A stretch of 64,000 bases of DNA from contig JAUWNK010000001.1 of the NCBI GenBank assembly GCA_030612685.1, positions 58,953 to 122,952 on the forward strand. Reading direction: 5' to 3'. The position numbers and the translations under genes are program-made. Below, piece after piece: positions 26,421-36,091 of the stretch (position 1 is the stretch's first letter; each line of letters begins with the position of its first letter). The notes beneath the pieces were generated by a model that searched no databases, had not been told where the DNA came from, and saw only the letters and a program-made list of their open reading frames with translations. The stretch is from Desulfobacteraceae bacterium. Its GTDB lineage: Bacteria; Desulfobacterota; DSM-4660; Desulfatiglandales; B25-G16.

Positions 26421-27071
26421 TTATACTATTCTGCCTTTATTTAAGGTAACAATTCTTCTCCTTGTATCCTTTAGCAACTCCCGGCTATGTGTTGCCACGA
26501 TTACTGTTGTGCCCCTGCTATGTATCTCTCTCAAAAGGGCCATTATCTCCATGGTTAAACCAGGATCAAGGTTTCCAGTAGGTTCGTCAGCCAAGAGAAT
26601 CAAGGGGTTGTTGATGATTGCCCTGGCAATAGCAACTCTCTGTTGTTCGCCACCTGAAAGCTGCGGGGGATAGTAACCTTCTTTGTTTGCCAAATCCAGA
26701 TACCTTAGTGCCTGATGAACCTTCTTGCGTATCATAGATAATGGAAACCCCATTATTTCTAAAACCAGGGCTACATTCTCAAACACATTGCGTCTTGGAA
26801 GCAACTTGAAATCCTGAAAGATTACTCCTATTTTTCGACGTAATAATGCAAGATCCCTATCCTTGATCCTGTTAAGATTTCTTCCATCGACCAATGCATG
26901 CCCGCTTGTGGGTTTCTCTGCACAGAAAATTATCTTTAACAGTGTGCTTTTTCCTGCACCACTGGGTCCTGTGATAAAAACAAACTCTCCCTTCTTTGCT
27001 GTAAGGCTAACATCTATGAGGGCTGGATTTTTCGATCCAAAGCTTTTATAAACATGGAAGAGTTGGATCAT
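26421..27071 (-). CDS. ftsE: Cell-division ATP-binding protein FtsE
   Basis: FtsE is the ABC ATPase of the FtsEX complex (216 residues, usual length). Walker A is GPSGAGKSTLLK (about 35-46), the signature LSGGEQQRVAIARA (about 138-151) and Walker B LILLADEPTGNLD. VIFQDFKLLPRRNVFENVAL is the typical Q-loop region of FtsE. It is the first gene of the ftsE-ftsX-envC run. The 357 bp upstream gap is AT-rich; a TATAAT-like hexamer on the minus strand near 27175-27180 might be its -10 box, but I could not pair it with a good -35. Confidence 0.96.
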   Translation of the reverse strand: MIQLFHVYKSFGSKNPALIDVSLTAKKGEFVFITGPSGAGKSTLLKIIFCAEKPTSGHALVDGRNLNRIKDRDLALLRRKIGVIFQDFKLLPRRNVFENVALVLEIMGFPLSMIRKKVHQALRYLDLANKEGYYPPQLSGGEQQRVAIARAIINNPLILLADEPTGNLDPGLTMEIMALLREIHSRGTTVIVATHSRELLKDTRRRIVTLNKGRIV

Positions 27072-27428
27072 TTTAAAAGGCGATATTAATTATTGTGTAT
27101 TGTTAGCAAAACGTTGTTAGTAGTCAATTGTGCTTGTGTTTGCAAACTTTAACAACTGGCGACTATTAATAGATATTATATAATTATTGCTGATAAAATA
27201 AAACCCAATTAACACTCGGGCTTAATTGACAACTCTCAATAGATAGAAAGTATCGCTTGCCATTTTTTCAGATTTGGTAAAATGAGTTTCAGACAAATTA
27301 GGTTGGACAATCACTTATAACCTATAAAAAAGTGATGGGTGTTACGAGGTAAGTATTTATTATAAAAGATGCCAAGACGCTATTGATCTTACTTATTGAG
27401 CTTCAAGCATAAACAGGCCGAATTTTTT
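27072..27428. other. 357 bp AT-rich gap between rny and ftsE
   Basis: No gene or recognised repeat family is seen. It presumably holds the ftsE promoter and the 3' end signals of rny. No strong hairpin-plus-T-tract terminator was found for rny. Confidence 0.5.
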
Positions 27429-28991
27429 TCACTTAGCATATTCAATGGCCCTGATTTCTCTTATCACTGTTACCTTTATCTGTCCGGGATATGTAAGATC
27501 TTTTCCTATCTTTTTTGCTACTTCCTTGCACATCATTGTTGCTTCAAAATCATCTATCTTATCACTTTCTACTATTATCCTTAGCTCTCTGCCTGCTTGG
27601 ATTGCATACGACTTATTAACACCTTTAAAAGACATGGCTATCTCTTCCATGTCTTCCAACCTCTTCACATACGACTCAAACATCTCTCTCCTGGCGCCAG
27701 GCCTTGCGCCAGATAGAGTGTCAGCTGCCTGAAGAAGCACATCCATAACAGAGGTGGCCTGAATATCCTCATGGTGAGCAGCTATGGCATGAACTACCGG
27801 ATCAGATTCGCCATATTTCTTGGCTAAGTCTGCACCTATAATTGCATGTGCCCCTTCTATCTCATGATCTACTGCTTTACCGATATCATGGAGAAGTCCA
27901 ATTCTTTTAGCCTGCTTTTCATCTAACCCTAACTCTGCTGCCATTATTCCACATAAAAAGGCAACCTCAATAGAGTGTTTTAGAACATTCTGAGCATAAC
28001 TTGATCTATATTTTAACCGACCGATTAAATTAATCAATTCTAGATGGATACCATGAACTCCGATATCTAAAGTAGCCTGTTCCCCGGCCTCTTTGATGTT
28101 TGTCTCGATCTCTCTGCTCACTCTCTCCACTACCTCCTCAATCCGAGCCGGGTGAATCCTGCCATCTTCGATCAACCTCTCTAAAGCTATCTTGGTCACC
28201 TCTCTCCTGATAGGGTTAAAGCCTGAAAGCACCACAGCCCCCGGTGTATCATCAATTATAAGATCGATTCCAGTTATCGCCTCCAGGGCCCTTATATTCC
28301 TACCTTCTCTTCCGATAATCCTCCCTTTCATCTCATCATTTGGTAGATTAACCACAGATACGCTCTCTTCAGCCACATAATCACCAGCATATCTCTTAAT
28401 GGCCAGGGTTAAAATCTCCTGTGCCTTTCTATTAGAGATCTCTCTTGTCTCAGCCTCTATTTTCTTTATGAGTTTGGAGGCCTCATGACGTGCCTCTGAT
28501 TCCATAGAGGAAACAAGCATCTCTTTTGCCTCTGCCGCTGAAATCCCAGCAATTCTCTCCAATTTCTGCCTCTCTTCTTCTATTAGGCTGTTGAATTCTC
28601 CCTCCTTTTTCTTCAGATCATTCTCCTGATTAGCTAAGGTCGCCTCTTGTTTGGCAATTAGTAATTCTCTTTGCTCAAGTTGCTCCATTTTTCTGTCTAA
28701 AGTCTCCTCTTTTTGGAACAACCTTCTTTCCTGGCCCTGTAACTCCTTTCGTCTTGACCTTGTCTCATCCTCAAAATCGATTTTCATTTGATAAAGCTTG
28801 TCCTTTGCCTGTAGCTGGGCCTCTTTTCTGATTGTCTCTGCCTGCTTGCTGGCTTCAAGGATAATCTTTCTCGAATAGTCTTCTGCGGAATCAAGCTTGC
28901 TCTCTGCCATTTTTTTGCGGATAATTATACCAATTACCGCTCCTGCTATGATTCCTGCCAGTGCAACAATAACTAACTTCGCGACTAGCAT
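27429..28991 (-). CDS. rny: Ribonuclease Y
   Basis: RNase Y is a membrane-anchored endoribonuclease that starts mRNA decay. The 520-residue protein has an N-terminal helix (about 3-25), a long charged coiled coil (about 30-190), a KH domain (about 210-275, with GRIIGREGRNIRALEAITGI) and an HD domain (about 330-430) with the catalytic HDIGKAVDHE and AIAAHHED. Length and architecture match the family. The start follows GGCGGTGACG, a modest ribosome-binding site. The gene lies downstream of a 6S-like RNA and zapA. Confidence 0.96.
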   Translation of the reverse strand: MLVAKLVIVALAGIIAGAVIGIIIRKKMAESKLDSAEDYSRKIILEASKQAETIRKEAQLQAKDKLYQMKIDFEDETRSRRKELQGQERRLFQKEETLDRKMEQLEQRELLIAKQEATLANQENDLKKKEGEFNSLIEEERQKLERIAGISAAEAKEMLVSSMESEARHEASKLIKKIEAETREISNRKAQEILTLAIKRYAGDYVAEESVSVVNLPNDEMKGRIIGREGRNIRALEAITGIDLIIDDTPGAVVLSGFNPIRREVTKIALERLIEDGRIHPARIEEVVERVSREIETNIKEAGEQATLDIGVHGIHLELINLIGRLKYRSSYAQNVLKHSIEVAFLCGIMAAELGLDEKQAKRIGLLHDIGKAVDHEIEGAHAIIGADLAKKYGESDPVVHAIAAHHEDIQATSVMDVLLQAADTLSGARPGARREMFESYVKRLEDMEEIAMSFKGVNKSYAIQAGRELRIIVESDKIDDFEATMMCKEVAKKIGKDLTYPGQIKVTVIREIRAIEYAK

Positions 28992-29447
28992 ATTTTCGTC
29001 ACCGCCTTTTATTTTTCTAAGGTTTTTCTTAAAGAAAAAAGAGAGGTTGATAGAGGCTTGGTGGAATAATATATAATTGATGTTAATTAGATAAGTGCTT
29101 ACTTCGAAAAAACAGAAAATTGCAACCTGCTAACATGCATATGAGCTATTTCTTATATAATTATAATAGCATTATTTTTGCTAAAAATTTGAACTTCGCC
29201 TGTTTTATTATAAAGTCAAGTGACAATTTATTCCTCAGCCTTAGGCTATCAATACACTCTTTTTCCCCCGCTCTAATGCCGTGTCAGCAGCTATTTTTGA
29301 ACCTAATCCTTCTTAGGTGGGCATTCCGTTACCCCATTAGGTCTTTTTCAATATCTAAAAAACACACAAGGGCAAGAGAGAACTCCCTTTTTAATCAGTG
29401 TTGACTCAAAAATCTTCCGCCAATCACGAGCATAGCAGGGGAATAAT
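28992..29447. other. 456 bp gap holding the 6S-like RNA
   Basis: About 29245-29395 is assigned to a 6S-like RNA on the minus strand. The remainder next to rny (28992-29220) is AT-rich with no feature I can support. Confidence 0.5.
29245..29395 (-). ncRNA. ssrS: 6S RNA (SsrS) candidate
   Basis: 6S RNA mimics an open promoter and sequesters RNA polymerase. Read leftward, the 5' strand CTCTCTTGCCCTTGTG pairs with the 3' strand CACGGCATTAGAG, forming an interrupted closing stem. Between them lie ACCTAATGGGGTAACGG and GCCCACCTAAGAAGGATTAG, a second imperfect stem around a large bubble, and GGTTCAAAAAT. The location directly downstream of zapA is the classic ssrS position in proteobacteria. The ends are approximate and the assigned span is a little shorter than the usual 180 nt. 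Confidence 0.68.
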
Positions 29448-29729
29448 TTAGTTTAACACTGTATTCAAGCTTTTTATTAACCTCTGGGACCTGCTATCGA
29501 TTTCGGATAATAAAACCTCCTTCTCTTTTATAAGCTGAAAATAATCGCCTGCAATATCAAGAGCAGCTAAAATAGCTGCTCTATCCTCGGATAATTCTTT
29601 TTTAGAATCGCTTATCTCTTTTAGCTTTTTATCCACGCATGCTGCCACCTTCAATATTTGTTCCCTATCATCCGAGCCTCTTATAGCATACTCCCTGTCC
29701 TTTATTTTGATCGTAACCTTCTTGTCCAT
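29448..29729 (-). CDS. zapA: Cell-division protein ZapA
   Basis: ZapA bundles FtsZ filaments at the division site. The 93-residue protein has the family N-terminus (VTIKIKDREYAIRGSDDREQ) followed by ILKVAACVDKKLKEI and AAILAALDIAGDYFQL, then a C-terminal coiled coil. It begins 13 bp after the ZapB-like gene and is followed by the 6S-like RNA, the arrangement seen in many proteobacteria. Confidence 0.92.
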   Translation of the reverse strand: MDKKVTIKIKDREYAIRGSDDREQILKVAACVDKKLKEISDSKKELSEDRAAILAALDIAGDYFQLIKEKEVLLSEIDSRSQRLIKSLNTVLN

Positions 29730-29742
29730 GCCATCTTTTAGG

Positions 29743-29976
29743 TTATAAATTAAATTCTTCTATTTTTTCTAAAAGAGTTGCTATTCTTTTTCGAACTATG
29801 TCTCTATCAGCTTTTAACGTCCCAGTCTCGTTAGCAAGTGAACTGATCTTTTCCTCTTGGCTTTGAACCTTCTTCTCTAAATTAATCTTCTCCTCTTTAA
29901 GAGAACTCACTAACGATATGAGTAATTCAATCTTCTGTTCTAATAGAGCAAATTGTTCTAATTCATCTAATCCCAT
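29743..29976 (-). CDS. ZapB-like coiled-coil division protein
   Basis: This 77-residue protein is almost entirely coiled coil with clear heptads (FALLEQKIELLISLVSSLKE, LEKKVQSQEEKISSL) and no other domain. Small proteins of this type directly upstream of zapA are usually ZapB-like FtsZ-ring factors. The assignment rests on length, coiled-coil nature and position, not on a diagnostic motif. It is 13 bp from zapA and co-transcribed with it. Confidence 0.72.
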   Translation of the reverse strand: MGLDELEQFALLEQKIELLISLVSSLKEEKINLEKKVQSQEEKISSLANETGTLKADRDIVRKRIATLLEKIEEFNL

Positions 29977-30354
29977 ATGATCTTCGAATTTTCCGATATT
30001 GTTAGTATATCTTGTTTATAAAAAAAGTCAAGGTATAAGGAAAAAAGGCAAGTATTTAAATAGGAAGAATGGCCCGCCCTAGCCTCCGGCTCGTAGCCTA
30101 CGGAGAGTGTGACTTGCTCGGAACACTCTGTTGTCGCTGGAATATATCGTAAGTGAAATCTGTAGTACTCAATCATTGCAACTCAGCCTGCCCTGGCGCG
30201 ACTTGACTAGAAAACAATAAAGCAACTGTGATACTTCGGATGTATAATGCATAGAAATCAGCTCTTGCATGCCAGGTCTGGGCCAGGGAATACTGGAATG
30301 ATGAGCGAACATGCCCTGAACTGAGTGAAGGAGATAAAAGTGGTGGGTTCTTTA
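29977..30354. other. 378 bp gap with a CTGGCCCAGACC element
   Basis: No credible gene is seen; two short leftward frames here are built from repeat sequence. An intact element lies at 30186-30288. The segment 30070-30140 is GC-rich and partly self-complementary but I could not assign it to a family. Confidence 0.5.
30186..30288 (-). repeat. CTGGCCCAGACC element, intact single copy (inverted)
   Basis: GCCTGCCCTGGCGC (30186-30199) and GGTCTGGGCCAGGG (30275-30288) are the two ends, 103 bp apart. The copy at 56615-56717 has the same orientation and the same length. Confidence 0.75.
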
Positions 30355-30519
30355 TCAAATAATTTTAAAAAACCGTAAAATAAAAAAAAGGATCCCGACA
30401 ACCATTCCAAATATGGCACAAATCTGGGCGATCAAAAATAGGTAAAATAATTTCGTTTTGCTATCCTCATCCTTTTCAAAGGGCCTATTTTTTTTTCTCA
30501 ACTCAGATCTAATAGCCAT
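30355..30519 (-). CDS. 54-residue single-span membrane protein beside the ATPase operon
   Basis: Read leftward from the ATG at 30519 this encodes MAIRSELRKKNRPFEKDEDS, a charged N-terminus, then KTK and one hydrophobic segment (about 25-52, LFYLFLIAQICAIFGMVVGI then LFFILRFF), and KII at the end. This is a plausible small membrane protein with a cytoplasmic charged head. It lies 150 bp after the ATPase subunit D stop in the same direction. No Shine-Dalgarno is obvious, which lowers confidence. Its location recalls small assembly proteins found beside ATP synthase operons, but I see no sequence link to AtpI or AtpZ. Confidence 0.5.
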   Translation of the reverse strand: MAIRSELRKKNRPFEKDEDSKTKLFYLFLIAQICAIFGMVVGILFFILRFFKII

Positions 30520-30578
30520 ATTATATGCACTATATTGTCAGCAGTTAGTTGTCAGTAGTCCATTGTGTCTGTATTTCC

Positions 30579-30619
30579 AGGCACTTAGTGCAACGTTACG
30601 ATTTAAGTGCCTAAAGTTG
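30579..30619. repeat. GTGCCTAAAG-family palindrome
   Basis: AGGCACTTAGTGC, then a short spacer, then TTTAAGTGCCTAAAGTTG. It sits between the small membrane protein and the subunit D gene. Confidence 0.6.
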
Positions 30620-30672
30620 TTTAGTCAAAGAATTTGTAGATGGTGGGGGAAGGTTAGCAAATCTTTTATAGA

Positions 30673-31320
30673 TTACCTTGTTTTTCTTGCTTCAAGAGAG
30701 GCTTTTATCTTCTTTAATCTTAAGAAACTTTCTCTTTCTATCTCTTCCATCCTCATTTCTATATGTTTAATCGTTGCCTTAAGCCGAGGGATAACAATAT
30801 ATTCCAGGGCATTAACCCTTCTTTTTGTCTTTTCTACCTCCTCAGCAATCTTCCTGACAGACTCTTCCACCTCCGCCAGTTTTACAACTAATAAGATAGA
30901 TTCCTCGAAGCTTTTTGCGGCATCATCAAGTTTTGCGTTTGTACTTAAAAAGCCGTAACCTCTCTCATTTATCCGCCGAACAAGATTTTCGATTTTCATA
31001 ATAGGTACTGAGACACCCATTATGTTTTTAACCATAAAATTTAAGTCTATATCTCTTAATGTTATCCCGCTTATCTGTTCTATATCCCGAGATCCCAACA
31101 AAACTTCAGCCAGTAAAAGATTGTAAAAGGCAATCTTTAATTTTTCCTCTGCCCTCTTTCGTGCGTCCTTATATTCCTTGATCACTAACATGAACTCGGA
31201 AATCAGTGCATCTCTCTTTTCCTTTAAAAGTTTATGTCCTTTGTCAGCAAGCTTCACCCTTTTTTTGAGCTTTAATAGCTCCATCCTTGTGGGCTTAACA
31301 TTTTGTAGAATCTCTGCCAT
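30673..31320 (-). CDS. atpD: A/V-type ATPase subunit D (central stalk)
   Basis: Subunit D forms the rotating central shaft with subunit F. The 215-residue protein is mostly two long helices, as expected: an N-terminal VKPTRMELLKLKKRVKLADK (the family signature), KGHKLLKEKRDALISEF, a central globular part, and a C-terminal helix with VNALEYIVIPRLKATIKHIE and a basic end. It is the last gene of the leftward operon, 229 bp after subunit B; that gap is filled by repeats. Confidence 0.95.
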   Translation of the reverse strand: MAEILQNVKPTRMELLKLKKRVKLADKGHKLLKEKRDALISEFMLVIKEYKDARKRAEEKLKIAFYNLLLAEVLLGSRDIEQISGITLRDIDLNFMVKNIMGVSVPIMKIENLVRRINERGYGFLSTNAKLDDAAKSFEESILLVVKLAEVEESVRKIAEEVEKTKRRVNALEYIVIPRLKATIKHIEMRMEEIERESFLRLKKIKASLEARKTR

Positions 31321-31332
31321 TTATTTATATGA

Positions 31333-31552
31333 AAGTGCCTAAAGTGAACTAAAGTGAACTAAAGTGCCTAAAATAAAGAGTTGAGTCGTTAAGTTGTCGA
31401 GTAGTTAAAAAAACCAAACCATTTGACCACTCAACTACTTTCATTCTTCGTTGTGGTCGTAGTACATGGAGGTTCGTTGCTGGTTATTGTTAATTTTAAA
31501 TTGCTAATTGCTGATTGATAATTGATAATTGCTAATTGATAATTGATAATTA
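31333..31552. repeat. Repeat-filled gap between ATPase subunits B and D
   Basis: It starts with GTGCCTAAAGTGAACTAAAG palindrome words (31333-31373), then a diverged CACGAAGGATGA-family copy on the minus strand (31441-31469, TCATTCTTCGTTGTGGTCGT), and then a run of ATTGATAATTG/CTAATTG units (about 31495-31549) that reaches the subunit B stop codon. Confidence 0.65.
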
Positions 31553-32950
31553 AGTCCCTTTCTTGTAATATTGTTTAACATATTTTTCGTCTATCCTTTT
31601 TAGTTCCCCCTCTGGGAGACTTGAGAGAAGTTCCCACCCCAAATTAAGTGTTTGCTCAATGGTTCTGTTTTCATCCACTCCCTGGGTGACAAACCTCTCT
31701 TCAAAAATATCTGCAAACTTTAAATTGAGGCGATCCCTTTCGCTTAATGCCTCCTCTCCTACAACTGCAACGAGGCTCCTCACATCCCTTCCTTCAGCAT
31801 ATGCAGAATAACATTGGTCAGACACCCCTAAATGGTCTGCCCTTGTTCTGCCTTCCCCAATCCCTTCATTCATGAGCCTTGAGAGGCTGGGTAAAACATC
31901 CACTGGAGGATAAATGCCCTTTCTGTGCAACTCACGAGAAAGGACAAATTGTCCCTCAGTGATATATCCTGTAAGGTCAGGTACCGGATGTGTTATATCA
32001 TCATCTGGCATGGAGAGGATTGGCATCTGGGTAATAGAGCCTTTTCTTCCTATGATTCTTCCGGCCCTCTCATAATTGGTTGCTAAATCGGTATACATAT
32101 AACCTGGATACCCTCTTCTTCCAGGAACCTCTTCTCGTGCCGATGAAATTTCCCTTAAGGCTTCACAGTAATTGGTCATATCTGTAAGTATAACCAATAC
32201 ATGTGTGTCGTAATTAAAGGCAAGAAACTCCGCAGCTGTGAGGGCCATTCTTGGGGTAATAATCCTCTCAATGGCCGGATCATCTGCCAAATTGATAAAG
32301 GAAACTATCCTTTCTAATGCTCCAGTGGATTCAAAGCTATTCATGAAAAAATTTGCCTCTTCATGGGTTATCCCCATTGCAGCAAAAATTACAGAGAAAG
32401 GTTCCTCTGAACCCAAAACTGTAGCCTGCCTTGCTATCTGTGCAGCAAGCTCATTATGAGGTAATCCAGCGCCTGAAAAGATTGGAAGTTTTTGCCCCCT
32501 CACCAAGGTATTCATTCCATCAATGGTGGAGATACCGGTCTGGATAAATTCATTCGGATAGTCCCTTGCTGTTGGGTTAATAGCTGCACCTATAATTGGT
32601 AGTCGCGCCTCTGGAATGATCTCTGGTCCACCATCAATCGGTCTGCCCAGACCATCAAAGGACCTTCCGAGGATCTCCTTGGACAGGGCTATCCTCATAA
32701 TGTCCCCGGAAAACCTGACTCTTGTCTGGTCTGTATCAAGCCCTCTTGTGCCTTCAAATACTTGTACGATGGCCAGATTCTCCTGTGACTCCAAGACTTG
32801 ACCCATTCTGTTGTCACCTTCAGGTGTCCTGATATAAACAACCTCTCCATAGGCCACCTCTTCCACGCCTTCGACAATCATAAGAGGTCCTGCAACCTGG
32901 GTAACAGACCTGTACTCCCTTGATTTTATATCCTTAGGTTTCTCTTTCAT
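31550..32950 (-). CDS. atpB: A/V-type ATPase subunit B (non-catalytic)
   Basis: Subunit B alternates with A in the soluble head. The 466-residue protein has the expected [20 protein letters not shown] region in place of a true P-loop, and [39 protein letters not shown] and [20 protein letters not shown]. The start overlaps the subunit A stop by 4 bp, so the two are translationally coupled. The stop codon lies at the edge of an AT-rich repeat run, so the last residues may be lineage-specific. Confidence 0.97.
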   Translation of the reverse strand: MKEKPKDIKSREYRSVTQVAGPLMIVEGVEEVAYGEVVYIRTPEGDNRMGQVLESQENLAIVQVFEGTRGLDTDQTRVRFSGDIMRIALSKEILGRSFDGLGRPIDGGPEIIPEARLPIIGAAINPTARDYPNEFIQTGISTIDGMNTLVRGQKLPIFSGAGLPHNELAAQIARQATVLGSEEPFSVIFAAMGITHEEANFFMNSFESTGALERIVSFINLADDPAIERIITPRMALTAAEFLAFNYDTHVLVILTDMTNYCEALREISSAREEVPGRRGYPGYMYTDLATNYERAGRIIGRKGSITQMPILSMPDDDITHPVPDLTGYITEGQFVLSRELHRKGIYPPVDVLPSLSRLMNEGIGEGRTRADHLGVSDQCYSAYAEGRDVRSLVAVVGEEALSERDRLNLKFADIFEERFVTQGVDENRTIEQTLNLGWELLSSLPEGELKRIDEKYVKQYYKKGT

Positions 32951-34716
32951 TTTTGATCCCTCAAAGATTCAAATTCACTTTCTATTGATTTTATTAACTC
33001 CTCATATCTCTGTGGAAAATCCGGGTTTGGCGTGTACTTCATTCGAGCTATCTCATCCTTGACCTTCACTGCTGCTGTTCTGCTCGCCAAAATGCCTGAC
33101 TCAATTGTCTTGTTTACCTCTTGGTAGAATTTCATAATGATCTTAAGCATGAGAAACTGCTTCTCTATGGAGCAATAAGAATCTATTTCGTGGTAGGCAT
33201 GTTGTTGAAGATAATCTTCTCTGATCATCCTGGCTACCTCTAAAAAGGCCCTATCTGATTCCGGCAATGCATCCTGACCAACCAACTGCACAATCTCCTG
33301 CAACTCGGCCTCTTTCTCCAGGAGAGCCATCATGTCTCCTCTGAGGGCTTGAAATTCCTTGCCTATGTTTTTATCATACCAGGGTTTTAAGAATTCCAGA
33401 TAGAGGGAATAACTCGTCAACCAGTTAATAGCAGGAAAATGTCTCCGGTCTGCCAGGTTTGTGTCTAATGCCCAGAAGGCACTTACCACTCTCAAGGTAT
33501 TTTGCGAAACGGGCTCAGAGAAATCACCTCCTGGCGGAGACACAGCCCCAATAATTGAAACCGATCCAAATCTTTTTTCTTTCCCCAATGTCACTACCCT
33601 TCCCGCTCTTTCATAAAAGTCAGCAAGCCTGGTGCCCAGATAGGCTGGAAAACCTTCCTCTCCTGGCATCTCTTCCAGCCTTCCTGAGATCTCTCTCAAT
33701 GCCTCAGCCCACCGTGAGGATGAGTCAGCCATCAAGGCTACATCATATCCCATATCCCTATAATACTCTGCAATTGTGACCCCTGTATAGATAGAGGCCT
33801 CTCTGGCTGCCACTGGCATATTCGAGGTATTGGCAATCAAGGTGGATCTCTCCATTAGTTTCTCCCCGGTGCTTGGATCATCCAATTCAGGAAAGGTCAG
33901 CAAGACCTCTGTCATTTCATTCCCTCTTTCTCCACAGCCCACATACACGACAACCTGGGAATCAGCCCATTTTGCCAACTGATGTTGACTAACCGTTTTA
34001 CCAGTTCCAAAGCCCCCGGGAATGGCAGCTGTCCCGCCTTTGGCTATAGGGAAAAAAGTATCGTAAATCCTCTGGCCTGTTAGCAGTGGCACCTCTGGGT
34101 TAAGCTTTTCTTTTAAGGGTCTTCCTATCCTTACCGGCCACTTTTGTTTCATTGATAATTCTTTTCTTTCTTCTCCATCATCAAGGATAGCTATAACCTC
34201 ATCGACGGTAAAACTCCCTTTTTTAATCTCTATCACCTTTCCCTTTATACCTGGGGGGACCATTATCTTATGTTTTATAACCTTTGATTCCTGAACCTCC
34301 CCAATGTAGTCCCCCTCAACAAGCTCATCACCCTTTTTAACTATTGGGTTGAAGTCCCATTTTTTTTCAGGATCCAAACTGGGAATATCGATCCCTCTGG
34401 TTATGAAATCCCCTGCCAGATTTTTAATTCCAAGCAGAGGCCGCTGTATTCCATCATAGAAATTGGTAATAATTCCCGGACCAAGCTCCGCTGATACGGG
34501 CGCACCTGTTCTTACTACATCTTCCCCTGGCTTAAGCCCGGTAGTATCCTCGTAAACCTGTATATATGCCAAATCCCCTACGAGCTTTATCGTCTCTCCC
34601 ATCAATCCTTCCTTGCCCACTCTAACAACCTCATACATCTCGCAACCTCTTATATCTTTGGCGATTACGAGTGGGCCGGCAATGCTCTTGATCTTTCCTG
34701 TTTGTTGATCTGCCAT
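32947..34716 (-). CDS. atpA: A/V-type ATPase subunit A (catalytic)
   Basis: Subunit A hydrolyses or makes ATP. The 589-residue protein has the Walker A GGFGTGKT (234-241), the A-type non-homologous region (about 115-190, with [20 protein letters not shown]), [20 protein letters not shown] (Walker B region) and [20 protein letters not shown]. Length is normal. No intein interrupts the P-loop, a frequent insertion site in archaeal homologues. It is 10 bp after subunit F and overlaps subunit B by 4 bp. Confidence 0.98.
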   Translation of the reverse strand: MADQQTGKIKSIAGPLVIAKDIRGCEMYEVVRVGKEGLMGETIKLVGDLAYIQVYEDTTGLKPGEDVVRTGAPVSAELGPGIITNFYDGIQRPLLGIKNLAGDFITRGIDIPSLDPEKKWDFNPIVKKGDELVEGDYIGEVQESKVIKHKIMVPPGIKGKVIEIKKGSFTVDEVIAILDDGEERKELSMKQKWPVRIGRPLKEKLNPEVPLLTGQRIYDTFFPIAKGGTAAIPGGFGTGKTVSQHQLAKWADSQVVVYVGCGERGNEMTEVLLTFPELDDPSTGEKLMERSTLIANTSNMPVAAREASIYTGVTIAEYYRDMGYDVALMADSSSRWAEALREISGRLEEMPGEEGFPAYLGTRLADFYERAGRVVTLGKEKRFGSVSIIGAVSPPGGDFSEPVSQNTLRVVSAFWALDTNLADRRHFPAINWLTSYSLYLEFLKPWYDKNIGKEFQALRGDMMALLEKEAELQEIVQLVGQDALPESDRAFLEVARMIREDYLQQHAYHEIDSYCSIEKQFLMLKIIMKFYQEVNKTIESGILASRTAAVKVKDEIARMKYTPNPDFPQRYEELIKSIESEFESLRDQK

Positions 34717-34726
34717 AATTCCCTCA

Positions 34727-35050
34727 CTATGCTATTTCAAACCCAACAGTTCTTTTAATAAGCCCCCGCATAGGGTCAATCTTGCTGATCAAGGGTCCAC
34801 CACTATCCGGGATCTGTAAAATTATAGGCATTATGCCTTTCCTAAATCTATCCGCCTCTTCTAATAAACTCCCTATTTCTTCGGCTATCTTTTCAGTAAT
34901 CAATATCAAGGCAATACTATCCTCAAATAGGTCCTTCAGTACCCCTCTAATATCTTCCCGTCTGATATCCTCTATCAAGAATGTTTTTTTTATTCCTGCC
35001 AGCCTGAAACCATGAATTGTGTGTTTATCTCCGATCAGGGCAATTTCCAT
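34727..35050 (-). CDS. atpF: A/V-type ATPase subunit F (central stalk)
   Basis: This is a 107-residue Rossmann-like small subunit. The family pattern is clear: [18 protein letters not shown] (about 3-20), [12 protein letters not shown] (about 49-60), [11 protein letters not shown] (about 75-85) and a C-terminal helix. It binds subunit D in the rotor. It starts immediately after subunit C (no intergenic base) and precedes subunit A by 10 bp. Confidence 0.94.
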   Translation of the reverse strand: MEIALIGDKHTIHGFRLAGIKKTFLIEDIRREDIRGVLKDLFEDSIALILITEKIAEEIGSLLEEADRFRKGIMPIILQIPDSGGPLISKIDPMRGLIKRTVGFEIA

Positions 35051-36091
35051 CTACTTCCTCGCGAGTGTTTCTCTGATTAGATCCCTATCCAGATCAACCT
35101 CAGTGCTCCTAACAATAGTCAAAAGATTCTTTACCTCTTTCTCCTTTGATACAAGAAACCCGATAAGAGGTCCTGAGCCAAAGGGCTTTTTCTTTCTGAT
35201 GTCTTCTGCCTTTTTGAGCGCCAGATTATCGAGCACCTGTTCAAAAGCTAAAATGGAGCCGGTTTTCTCATGCTCCTGCTGAGCATTTAATAGGGGTTCA
35301 AAATATATAGTATCTTCCAGAAGAGGAATAAAGCCTGACAAGTCCTCTTCGTCAAAAGCAGAGAGCAATTCATTCAACAATATGCAATTAGGGATCAAAA
35401 AAGGATTAATGTCTTCTAAGGAGAGTCCGTCATTTTTTGCCCTCAAAATAATTTTAAGGTTGTGTGTTTCGACACATACCCCTATAAATTCTCTGAATTC
35501 TCTAATGCCTTTTAGGTTCAGGACTTTCTCCCATAAATCCGCCCAGAAAATTCTATCTAATGAGGCCTCTAAAAAAAAGAGGTTTTTAGTCTCATTATAT
35601 TTACTCAGTCCATCTGTTAGCGATTGATAAGGGGTTTTTGCCAAGAGAGCAACAAAATCATCCATGCTCTCTACATCAATGAGGGTCTTAAAAAAAGCAA
35701 AGTCAAGTTCACCTCCCTCAATAAAGGAATCCACTATTTCATCTTTCTTTAAATCTCCATGTATTCCCCTCATCACGGTTCTCAAATTGATAACATCCCA
35801 TTTCTTAAGTAGATATTCTTTTATTGGCCATGACCCTTTGGGAATAATCTTGGATATCTCCCTCCCCAAAGAAGAAAACTCTTCTAAAACAGCCTTCTCT
35901 AATTCTTTTGAATCGTTAATTGCCGCCTCATTGAGGTAAGGAAAATAGTCTGTTCCCTCTAAAAGAGAGGTTATCTCTCCAGGCGATGTACATCCCCATA
36001 GATCCTCCCATCTCGATACAGAAATAAACTTCCCCTCTTTTGCCATTATCTTTGCATTAACATAGAGGTATGAAAGAACATCTCCAATCAT
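35051..36091 (-). CDS. atpC: A/V-type ATPase subunit C (rotor-membrane adaptor)
   Basis: This 346-residue, all-helical protein couples the central stalk to the membrane rotor. Family features are SYLYVNAKIMAKEG at the N-terminus, KKWDVINLRTVMRGIHGDL (about 115-133), HNLKIILRAKNDGLS (about 213-227) and IGFLVSKEKEVKNLLTIVRS near the end. It overlaps subunit E by 4 bp upstream and abuts subunit F downstream. Confidence 0.93.
   Translation of the reverse strand: MIGDVLSYLYVNAKIMAKEGKFISVSRWEDLWGCTSPGEITSLLEGTDYFPYLNEAAINDSKELEKAVLEEFSSLGREISKIIPKGSWPIKEYLLKKWDVINLRTVMRGIHGDLKKDEIVDSFIEGGELDFAFFKTLIDVESMDDFVALLAKTPYQSLTDGLSKYNETKNLFFLEASLDRIFWADLWEKVLNLKGIREFREFIGVCVETHNLKIILRAKNDGLSLEDINPFLIPNCILLNELLSAFDEEDLSGFIPLLEDTIYFEPLLNAQQEHEKTGSILAFEQVLDNLALKKAEDIRKKKPFGSGPLIGFLVSKEKEVKNLLTIVRSTEVDLDRDLIRETLARK

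Noticed and set aside
29967..30358. Two leftward frames of 61-69 residues upstream of the ZapB-like gene
   Set aside because: They are made of the dispersed element and GC-rich repeat sequence, with no recognisable family and no ribosome-binding site.
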